Origin: Tannerella sp.
Lineage (GTDB): Bacteria; Bacteroidota; Bacteroidia; Bacteroidales; Tannerellaceae
Direction of reading: 5' to 3'
Assembly: GCA_031272655.1 (NCBI GenBank)
Contig: JAISTJ010000088.1
Coordinates: forward strand, 1 to 5,984
DNA length: 5,984 bases
Below are positions 1-4,781 of the stretch, piece after piece (position 1 is the first letter of the stretch; each line of letters opens with the position of its first letter). A program made the translations under genes and the position numbers. The notes under the pieces were generated by a model. The model made no database searches. It was not told where the DNA came from and worked only from the letters and a program-made list of their open reading frames with translations.

Positions 1-1685
1 AGGATGAGCTGGACGTTGATATTAGCTGCCTGCGAGTGCTTGACGGCGTTGTTAACAAGCTCATAGACACAGCGATAGACAAGTATTTCGAGCTTTTCGG
101 GAATGCGGCGGTCTTCACCAAAATAGTGGAAATGGACGTTAGGAAACGAGTTGCAGTAGTCTTCAAGCGAGGCCTTCATCCCGAAACGCAGCAGCGAGGC
201 GGGCATCAGGTGGTGGGCGACGCGGCGCAGCTCTTCAATGGAGTTGTCGAGCATGTCGCGAGCGTTTTGCAGCTTATCTATATCGTTGAGGTTAATCTTC
301 ACGGCGGAGAGCATCCCGCCAAGCCCGTCATGCAAGTCGCGGGCAAGGCGCGCCCGTTCGGTTGATTCACCGTCAATAACCGCCTCAGCTGCAACGAGTT
401 GCTTTTCCTGCTCTAAGTGTCGTATTCGTCGTTTGGCATTCCGTCGGTGGCTCAGATAAAACAATAACATAGTTACCGCAACAACCACAGCCAACCCGAT
501 AATCCAGTAATAAAGCGCCTTCTCTTTCAACAGCGCCGCTATCCGCAGCTCTTTTTTTTCGGTTTCGTACTTGACTTCCTGTCCTGCAAGTGCATCATGT
601 AAGCTTTTATCTAAAAATTTTGACTGCATTTCTCTATAACGGTCGAAATACTCTTCGACCTTTTCATAATCTTTATTTCCTAAACTTGAATAAACAATAA
701 CAACTAAATTCTGAGCCACCATATTCCAATCAAGGGAATCGGCTTCTATTGATTTGAGAGCAGCCTCTACAGATTCTTTATACATTCCTTCAGCATGATA
801 CAGACACCCCAAGGTTGACCATGCAGCTTGTTTAAGTGCAGGCAAATTGAGCTCTTCAGCGATTTGTTGCATTTGTTGTGCGGCATATATAGCGTTTTTA
901 TTATCTTTGGTTTCCTGATATTGATAGCTGTATGCCATATGTTGATATGTTAAACATTCACGTATTTTATCATTACACTTCTTGCAATAATAAATACTTT
1001 TATGGGCATTTTCAAGTGATTCAGTATATTTTTTTTGTTCCTGATAAATACGCGCCAAGTTATAATATGCGTATGCAAGACTGCCATATTCGGAAGTATC
1101 TCTCATTGCTATCTCTTTTCCTTTTTCATAGTAATATAATGCTTTTTCATAGTCTTCCATCATATCATAAAGCGATCCAAGATTTCCCAAACAGGTAGCA
1201 ATTGAATATATATGATCTAATTCTTCTGCTATTCTCAAGGCTTTAAACTGATTTTCCTGCGCAAGTTTCATTTCCGACATTCGTACATACATTGCCCCCA
1301 ATGAAATATATCCATTCATCTCTTCATGCTTTTTGCCTGCTTTTTTTGCATATTCAATCGCATCAGTAATGTATATTATAGCAGAATCATATTGTACAGC
1401 AAACATATAATACCTGCTTAATAATTCACTAAAAGAAGAAAGATGAGATAAGTCATTTTCCTTTTTTGCCAGATTAAGGCCCTTAATAGTTATATTTTTT
1501 AACTTCTCATTGTCCATTGTGGAATATGTATGGCCTAACCTTTTCATTACATTAAAGCGCTCTACCAACGTTATATTTTCATCCTTGAGTAGATTTTCTA
1601 ACGAATCAACATTGACTTGCGCGCGTGTGGACAGTTGGAGCATTGTGAGGCTCAGCAATAATAATTTTAAAGCGTTGATTTTCAT
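1..1685 (-). CDS. TPR-containing sensor histidine kinase (HisKA_3 type), 3' end cut off by window edge
   Basis: Reading the minus strand from ATG at 1685 gives an uninterrupted frame of 561 codons running off the left edge. Residues 1-22 look like a signal peptide (MKINALKLLLL core, cut near STRA|Q). About residues 45-350 are tetratricopeptide-like helix pairs, for example NLGSLYDMMEDYEKAL near 167 and YYNLARIYQEQKKYTESL near 207. A charged, probably coiled stretch (about 360-390) leads to one membrane helix (about 391-412). The dimerisation and phosphoacceptor motif is ERARLARDLHDGLGG, with the likely phosphorylated histidine at 452. The ATPase N-box is ELVNNAVKHSQA (542-553). The glycine-rich ATP-lid motifs would lie beyond the window. 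From family knowledge, a periplasmic TPR sensor would control autophosphorylation and pass phosphate to a NarL/LuxR-type regulator. The ligand is unknown and no regulator gene is visible. The TPR half is much more A/T-rich than the kinase half. Family assignment is firm; the signal sensed is not predictable. Confidence 0.93.
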   Translation of the reverse strand, partial: MKINALKLLLLSLTMLQLSTRAQVNVDSLENLLKDENITLVERFNVMKRLGHTYSTMDNEKLKNITIKGLNLAKKENDLSHLSSFSELLSRYYMFAVQYDSAIIYITDAIEYAKKAGKKHEEMNGYISLGAMYVRMSEMKLAQENQFKALRIAEELDHIYSIATCLGNLGSLYDMMEDYEKALYYYEKGKEIAMRDTSEYGSLAYAYYNLARIYQEQKKYTESLENAHKSIYYCKKCNDKIRECLTYQHMAYSYQYQETKDNKNAIYAAQQMQQIAEELNLPALKQAAWSTLGCLYHAEGMYKESVEAALKSIEADSLDWNMVAQNLVVIVYSSLGNKDYEKVEEYFDRYREMQSKFLDKSLHDALAGQEVKYETEKKELRIAALLKEKALYYWIIGLAVVVAVTMLLFYLSHRRNAKRRIRHLEQEKQLVAAEAVIDGESTERARLARDLHDGLGGMLSAVKINLNDIDKLQNARDMLDNSIEELRRVAHHLMPASLLRFGMKASLEDYCNSFPNVHFHYFGEDRRIPEKLEILVYRCVYELVNNAVKHSQAANINVQLI

Positions 1686-1704
1686 TTTGTTGTCTTGTTT
1701 TTTT

Positions 1705-1747
1705 GCCCTGTTCGGGGACGGATAGACGACACGTCCCCCGTAAGGGC
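1705..1747 (-). promoter_or_regulatory. Structured 5' leader of the sensor kinase gene (nested stem-loop)
   Basis: In the minus-strand transcript, GCCCT (1747-1743) can pair with AGGGC (1709-1705). Inside this, GGGGACG pairs perfectly with CGTCCCC (bases 1732-1738 with 1714-1720), leaving an 11-base loop. The structure lies between the promoter at 1771-1802 and the kinase start at 1685. It is followed by an A-rich linker (AAAAAAACAAGACAACAAA), not by a T-run, so it is not an intrinsic terminator. The linker fits the A-rich pre-start context that helps translation in Bacteroidota. A regulatory role is inference; the pairing is seen directly. Confidence 0.55.
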
Positions 1748-1823
1748 GATTAGTAGTCAATTATCGGGCACAAAGGTAGCGGGTAAAAAAATACCATGCA
1801 ATACCCAAAAGGGTGATTTTTTG
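1732..1823. repeat. Promoter-bearing repeat, copy A
   Basis: This copy matches copy B at a constant offset of 183 bp. Positions 1742-1778 are identical to 1925-1961 (37 of 37), and 1799-1821 match 1982-2004 with one difference (1807 versus 1990). The 20 bases between these blocks have diverged without any length change. At the left edge a weaker match (CGTCCC then AAGGGC) continues with a small length difference. ACCC-AAAA-GGGT just beyond the -33 box is a short inverted repeat. No terminal inverted repeats or transposase are visible, so this is a non-coding repeat and not an insertion sequence. Confidence 0.85.
1771..1802 (-). promoter_or_regulatory. Bacteroidota-type promoter for the sensor kinase (repeat copy A)
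   Basis: On the minus strand, ATTG (1802-1799) is followed by a 20-bp spacer and TACCTTTG (1778-1771). This fits the Bacteroidota primary-sigma pattern of TTTG/TTG, 19-21 bp, TAnnTTTG. Transcription would start roughly at 1764, giving a leader of about 80 bases that contains the stem-loop at 1705-1747. The site lies inside a sequence repeated 183 bp upstream. Confidence 0.65.
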
Positions 1824-1839
1824 ATGGACTCCATCTCCA

Positions 1840-1853
1840 CAGGTTAAAACCTG
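1840..1853. repeat. Small inverted repeat inside the intergenic element
   Basis: CAGGTT and AACCTG are perfect 6-base arms separated by AA. The hairpin lies between the two repeat copies and would be present in any transcript from the upstream promoter at 1954-1985. There is no adjacent T-run on either strand that would make it an intrinsic terminator. Confidence 0.55.
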
Positions 1854-1866
1854 CGGTTTATCACAT

Positions 1867-1883
1867 ACGACTCTACGAGTCGT
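1867..1883. repeat. 7-bp hairpin (ACGACTC-TAC-GAGTCGT)
   Basis: ACGACTC and GAGTCGT are perfectly complementary arms with a 3-base loop. Together with the hairpin at 1840-1853 this gives the stretch between the repeat copies a REP-like character. Function is unknown. Confidence 0.6.
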
Positions 1884-1914
1884 CGCCCACACGAACAACA
1901 CTGCCACCGCATCC

Positions 1915-2006
1915 TCGTCCCGCAAAGGGCGATTAGTAGTCAATTATCGGGCACAAAGGTACTTAGAAAAAAAATGCCGTGCAATACCCGAAAGGGTGAT
2001 TTTTTA
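1915..2006. repeat. Promoter-bearing repeat, copy B
   Basis: This is the second copy of the repeat at 1732-1823, in direct orientation. Its small inverted repeat reads ACCC-GAAA-GGGT, where copy A has AAAA in the loop. The arms are conserved while the loop differs. To its right the sequence becomes unique (AAAGAGGGCTAAAAAATTTTG), so the similarity ends near 2006. Confidence 0.85.
1954..1985 (-). promoter_or_regulatory. Second Bacteroidota-type promoter-like site (repeat copy B)
   Basis: On the minus strand, ATTG (1985-1982) is followed by exactly 20 bp and TACCTTTG (1961-1954), the same layout as copy A. A transcript from here would start near 1947, cross both hairpins and promoter A, and could read into the sensor kinase gene. 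Whether it is active is unknown. Conservation of both boxes and of spacer length, despite a diverged spacer, argues for function. Confidence 0.5.
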
Positions 2007-2058
2007 AAGAGGGCTAAAAAATTTTGATTATCCGTATAATGCATCCATGTCGCAAGAG

Positions 2059-2076
2059 ATGTGCCATTAGGCGCAT
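2059..2076. repeat. Imperfect hairpin ATGTGCC-ATTA-GGCGCAT
   Basis: Two 7-base arms pair with one G-T wobble around a 4-base loop. No T-run follows on either strand, so a terminator role is not supported. It may be a decayed dispersed hairpin element. Confidence 0.4.
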
Positions 2077-2130
2077 TATGTTGGTAGAACAATGATTCCC
2101 ACGGTTTCCGCCTGCCTTTAGTTACGCAAT

Positions 2131-2168
2131 CTTAGCGCCTTTGTGCCTTGGCGTGCTTTGCGTTTAGT
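2131..2168. repeat. Probable dispersed intergenic repeat (GCGCC/CTTTG/GTGCC-rich)
   Basis: The stretch repeats short, related words (CTTAGCGCC, TTTGTGCC, TTGGCGTG, CTTTGCG). It resembles the family of short dispersed sequences of the form GCGCAAAG...GGCGCTAAG found between genes in many bacterial genomes. The resemblance is from memory; only one copy is visible here. Confidence 0.35.
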
Positions 2169-2176
2169 ATTCTCTT

Positions 2177-2204
2177 AATTCTTATCTCTTAATTCTTAAT
2201 TCTT
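2177..2204. repeat. AATTCTT heptamer tract at the 3' end of the PLP-enzyme gene
   Basis: Three AATTCTT heptamers occur here: one at 2177-2183, then after a short interruption two in tandem at 2191-2204. The tract begins one base past the stop codon of the minus-strand gene at 2206. The same heptamer family occurs at 4749-4781 and 5974-5984. Confidence 0.75.
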
Positions 2205-2205
2205 G

Positions 2206-3420
2206 TTAAATAGCTCTCTCCAAATCCCCAATAATATCCTCCGCATCCTCAAGTCCTACCGAGAAACGAAAAATCCCATCCCCCGCAAACTCGCGCCACG
2301 AAGCCAACTGCCCCGGTGTAGCGAAACGAAAAGTAGTCTGCAGCAGCTCCTCCGTGTTAAGATAGAAAATAAGCGAACGGTGATGCCCAAGCGAAACGGC
2401 ATAATGTATAACTTGCAGTCTATCAGCTAATTGACGAGCCGCTTCGCGCCCGTTATCAAGTTGAAAAGAAATCATTCCCGAAAAATTACGCATCTGCCTC
2501 TTAGCCAGCTCATACTGCGGATGCGAGGGCAGACCCGGATAGATGACGCGCCGCACTTTGGGGTGGTTTTCGAGCCACGAAGCAACTTTCAAAGCATTTT
2601 CCTCATGCGCTTTCATCCGAAGCGGAAAAGTAGCTATTCCCCGCATTACAAGCCACGCATTAAACGGGCTTATGGAGCCGCCCAGACGGATTGCCGTCTT
2701 TTTACGCAACGGCAACAGGTCGGCTTTATACCCAAGAATTACCCCGCCGAGAGCGTCGCCATGACCGCCGAGATACTTTGTAAGCGAATGAATAACGAAA
2801 TCGGCGCCCAACTGCAACGGCTTGGTGGCTGCCGGCGTCGCAAAAGTGGAATCAACGGCCAACTTCGCACCGGCCTTGTGAGCTATTGCTGCAACTGCCT
2901 CAATATCAGTCAGTCGTAGCAACGGATTACACGGCGTCTCAATGTAAACGAGCCGCGTTTCAGGTCTGATGGCATTTTCAACCGCCTGAATATCAGACGT
3001 ATTAACTTTAGTAATAGCGATATTGAGCGCCGGCAGCATCTCGTTTGTCATTTCTGACATCGCCGCGTACGCCACATCGCTGATGACGGCATGATCGCCC
3101 GCTTTCAAGGTATGCAGCAGCAATGCCGATATCGCCCCCATCCCGCTTGCGAAAGCTACCGCTATCTCGGCGCCTTCGAGTGCGCAAAGCTTGTCTTCTA
3201 ACTGCCTGACGGTCGGGTTGCCCCAGCGCGTATAAATCCACGGGTCGTTTTCTTCAAGCCCTTCGACGGAAAATGTTGTGTCCGCTCCGACAGTGAAAGT
3301 GGTGGACATCACGATGTTAGGCGCCGAAGCGTGAGTGGAAGCATCGGGCGCCTCGCCCGCATGTACGGCTAAAGTCCGGTCGCCGAACGTTAACGGTTTA
3401 GAAAAATTTGATATGCTCAT
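2206..3420 (-). CDS. PLP-dependent Cys/Met metabolism enzyme (cystathionine gamma-synthase / gamma-lyase family)
   Basis: The 404-residue protein belongs to the fold-type I trans-sulfuration enzymes, cytosolic tetramers that use PLP for beta/gamma elimination or gamma replacement on cysteine, homocysteine, methionine or activated homoserine. Visible motifs in order are YTRWGNPT (63-70; Tyr63 and Arg65 reach the neighbour's PLP phosphate), ASGMGA (91-96), Tyr118 that should stack on PLP, ETPCNP (161-166), Asp190 for the pyridine nitrogen, HSLTKYLGGHGD with the Schiff-base Lys215, and FRFSVGLED with the carboxylate-binding Arg385. Length is normal for the family. I start it at ATG 3420; an in-frame TTG at 3426 would add only two residues and is less likely. 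The usual YGxT after the stacking Tyr reads YAAM, and the late SLGG-ES region reads SLGHHRSL, so the exact reaction (MetB, MetC, Mgl or MetZ-like) cannot be assigned. It is transcribed divergently from ychF. Confidence 0.93.
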   Translation of the reverse strand: MSISNFSKPLTFGDRTLAVHAGEAPDASTHASAPNIVMSTTFTVGADTTFSVEGLEENDPWIYTRWGNPTVRQLEDKLCALEGAEIAVAFASGMGAISALLLHTLKAGDHAVISDVAYAAMSEMTNEMLPALNIAITKVNTSDIQAVENAIRPETRLVYIETPCNPLLRLTDIEAVAAIAHKAGAKLAVDSTFATPAATKPLQLGADFVIHSLTKYLGGHGDALGGVILGYKADLLPLRKKTAIRLGGSISPFNAWLVMRGIATFPLRMKAHEENALKVASWLENHPKVRRVIYPGLPSHPQYELAKRQMRNFSGMISFQLDNGREAARQLADRLQVIHYAVSLGHHRSLIFYLNTEELLQTTFRFATPGQLASWREFAGDGIFRFSVGLEDAEDIIGDLERAI

Positions 3421-3439
3421 AATCAATGATTTTTGACCG

Positions 3440-3471
3440 CAAAAGTAGTGTTTTTCCGCAAATTATGCAAT
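3440..3471 (-). promoter_or_regulatory. Promoter of the PLP-dependent enzyme gene
   Basis: On the minus strand, ATTG (3471-3468) is separated by 20 bp from TACTTTTG (3447-3440), a match to TAnnTTTG. It would give a very short leader of roughly 10-15 bases before ATG 3420. Its -33 box lies 6 bp from the -33 box of the oppositely directed ychF promoter. Confidence 0.75.
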
Positions 3472-3477
3472 ACCATC

Positions 3478-3509
3478 TTTGTGTTATTACGGAAAAATCG
3501 CTACCTTTG
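3478..3509 (+). promoter_or_regulatory. Promoter of ychF
   Basis: TTTG (3478-3481), a 20-bp spacer and TACCTTTG (3502-3509) form a full match to the Bacteroidota primary-sigma consensus. The start codon at 3530 follows an A/T-rich leader of about 14 bases with no Shine-Dalgarno. This placement rules out longer in-frame starts near 3479, which fall inside the promoter. Confidence 0.85.
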
Positions 3510-3529
3510 CAGAAATTTTACGAAAAAAT

Positions 3530-4633
3530 ATGTCTTTAAAATGTGGAATCGTAGGGCTTCCGAACGTCGGGAAGTCAACTTTATTTAACTGTTTGTCGAA
3601 TGCAAAAGCGCAGGCGGCGAATTTCCCTTTTTGTACCATCGAGCCTAATGTTGGTGTTATAACAGTGCCCGACGAAAGGCTTAACCGTCTTGCGGAACTC
3701 GTTCATCCTGAGCGTATTGTGCCTACAACCGTAGAAATTGTGGATATTGCCGGCTTGGTCAAAGGGGCGAGCAAGGGCGAAGGGCTGGGCAACAAATTCC
3801 TTGCCAATATACGCGAAACGGACGCTGTGATACATGTTTTGCGCTGTTTCGACGACGCCAATGTAGTGCATGTGGACGGCAGCGTCAATCCTGTCCGCGA
3901 CAAGGAAATCATTGATGCAGAGCTGCAAATCAAAGATCTTGAGACCGTCGAGAGCCGTATCACGAAAGTGCAGAAACAGGCGCAGACGGGTGGCGACAAA
4001 CAGGCTAAACAGGCTTACGAGGTGCTGCTTAAATACAAGGCGGCGCTCGAAAAAGGCGAAAACGCAAGGACTGTGGCGCTCGACAATAAAGACGAACAGA
4101 AGATTGCCCGCGAACTCTATCTGCTTACTAATAAGCCTGTTCTGTATGTATGCAATGTGGACGAGGCGAGCGCTCTTAACGGGAATGTATATGTAGAGCA
4201 GGTTCGAGCTGCTGCAGGAGCTGAACAGGCTGATATTCTTGTTATTGCAGCGAAGATTGAAGGCGAAATAGCTGAGTTTGAGACTTATGAAGAACGTGAA
4301 ATGTTTCTATCCGAGCTTGGATTGAAAGAGTCGGGCGTAAACAGGCTTATAAAAGCGGCGTATAAACTGCTTGAGCTTGAGACGTTTCTGACTGCCGGGC
4401 CGATGGAAGTGCGTGCGTGGACATACCGTCGCGGCAGCAAGGCTCCGCAGTGCGCCGGCGTCATCCATTCCGATTTTGAAAAAGGGTTTATCCGGGCGGA
4501 AGTCATTAAGTATGAGGATTATATCTCTTACGGATCGGAAGCCGCCGTCAAGGAAGCCGGCAAAATGGCTGTCGAAGGAAAAGACTACATAGTCTGCGAC
4601 GGCGACATAATGCACTTCCGCTTCAATGTATAA
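3530..4633 (+). CDS. ychF: Redox-responsive ATPase YchF (OLA1/Obg-related)
   Basis: The 367-residue protein starts [17 protein letters not shown], the usual YchF N-terminus, at ATG 3530. It is a soluble, ribosome-associated P-loop NTPase of the TRAFAC/Obg group that hydrolyses ATP in preference to GTP. The G1/Walker A motif is GLPNVGKS (9-16). The G3 motif is DIAGL (72-76). The G4 position reads NVDE (209-212) in place of the NKxD of true GTPases, which matches the family's relaxed specificity. AAKIE (240-244) fits the G5 region. A helical insertion spans about 130-200, and the C-terminal TGS domain (about 283-366) contains the typical [13 protein letters not shown] and [11 protein letters not shown]. 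Length and ends match the family and nothing is missing. The family is linked to translation and oxidative-stress responses; a role here beyond housekeeping is not indicated. It is monocistronic in this window and converges on ackA. Confidence 0.98.
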   Translation: MSLKCGIVGLPNVGKSTLFNCLSNAKAQAANFPFCTIEPNVGVITVPDERLNRLAELVHPERIVPTTVEIVDIAGLVKGASKGEGLGNKFLANIRETDAVIHVLRCFDDANVVHVDGSVNPVRDKEIIDAELQIKDLETVESRITKVQKQAQTGGDKQAKQAYEVLLKYKAALEKGENARTVALDNKDEQKIARELYLLTNKPVLYVCNVDEASALNGNVYVEQVRAAAGAEQADILVIAAKIEGEIAEFETYEEREMFLSELGLKESGVNRLIKAAYKLLELETFLTAGPMEVRAWTYRRGSKAPQCAGVIHSDFEKGFIRAEVIKYEDYISYGSEAAVKEAGKMAVEGKDYIVCDGDIMHFRFNV

Positions 4634-4664
4634 AAATTAAGAGCCGGTGGATGCCTTTCTTTTT

Positions 4665-4681
4665 ACGGGACGAAGTCCCGT
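4665..4681. repeat. 7-bp hairpin ACGGGAC-GAA-GTCCCGT downstream of ychF
   Basis: Perfect 7-base arms flank a 3-base loop, 31 bases past the ychF stop. A T-rich run precedes the stem on the plus strand, but no T-run follows it on either strand. It is therefore not a standard intrinsic terminator, though it may stabilise the 3' ends of the converging transcripts. Its right arm overlaps the first 30-bp direct repeat. Confidence 0.6.
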
Positions 4682-4705
4682 CATTGCGAGGAACGAAGCA
4701 ATCCA
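4676..4705. repeat. 30-bp direct repeat, copy 1 (GTCATTGCGAGGAACGAAGC type)
   Basis: Positions 4676-4705 are identical to 4720-4749. The core contains the partly palindromic ATTGC...GCAAT (5-bp arms, 10-base loop). It resembles a short dispersed intergenic repeat known from many bacterial genomes with a GTCATTGCGAG...GAAGCAATCC core. That wider resemblance is from memory. Confidence 0.85.
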
Positions 4706-4719
4706 GTACCATTAACCTC

Positions 4720-4749
4720 TCCCGTCATTGCGAGGAACGAAGCAATCCA
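4720..4749. repeat. 30-bp direct repeat, copy 2
   Basis: A perfect second copy of 4676-4705, separated from it by 14 bases, and running straight into the heptamer tract at 4749. Two copies with a 14-base spacer and no third copy do not make a CRISPR array. Confidence 0.85.
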
Positions 4750-4781
4750 ATTCTCAATTCTTAATTCTCAATTCTCAATTC
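4749..4781. repeat. AATTCTY heptamer tandem repeat overlapping the ackA stop
   Basis: Four AATTCTC/AATTCTT units plus AATTC run in tandem. The ackA stop codon (4761-4763) lies within the tract, so the last residues of acetate kinase (LRIEN) are encoded by it. The same heptamer occurs at 2177-2204 and 5974-5984. Confidence 0.85.

Larger units (their letters stand above)
1686..2205. other. 520-bp gene-free region between the sensor kinase and PLP-enzyme genes
   Basis: No convincing protein gene lies here. The left 320 bases hold the kinase leader, two promoter-bearing repeat copies and two hairpins. The right 200 bases (2007-2205) hold an imperfect hairpin (2059-2076), a CTTTG/GCGCC-rich stretch resembling dispersed intergenic repeats (2131-2168), and a heptamer tract ending just before the PLP-enzyme stop codon. 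The only open frame of note is a 60-codon TTG-start frame (1943-1761, minus) that starts and ends inside the repeat copies. I treat it as doubtful. No clear intrinsic terminator for the PLP-enzyme gene is visible. Confidence 0.8.

Noticed and set aside
932..1198. 88-codon plus-strand frame opposite the sensor kinase
   Set aside because: Antisense to the TPR-coding region, with low-complexity content; a shadow frame.
1732..2006. Insertion sequence or transposon
   Set aside because: No transposase frame, no terminal inverted repeats and no target duplication can be seen.
2035..2040. TATAAT on the plus strand as a sigma-70-like -10 box
   Set aside because: No TTGACA-like box at a suitable distance, no gene downstream on that strand, and the phylum does not use this consensus.
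2431..2919. 162-codon plus-strand frame opposite the PLP-enzyme gene
   Set aside because: Fully antisense to a well-supported gene with no recognisable motifs; a shadow frame.
3479..3529. Longer ychF start (TTG at 3479) adding 17 residues
   Set aside because: It falls inside the predicted promoter, and the family N-terminus matches the ATG at 3530.
4646..4681. Possible intrinsic terminator after ychF or ackA
   Set aside because: GGT-GGAT-GCC before TTTCTTTTT has only about three pairs. The stronger stem at 4665-4681 has no T-run after it on either strand.
4676..4749. Possible minimal CRISPR array (two 30-bp repeats)
   Set aside because: Only two copies, a 14-base spacer and no cas genes. 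It fits a duplicated dispersed intergenic repeat.
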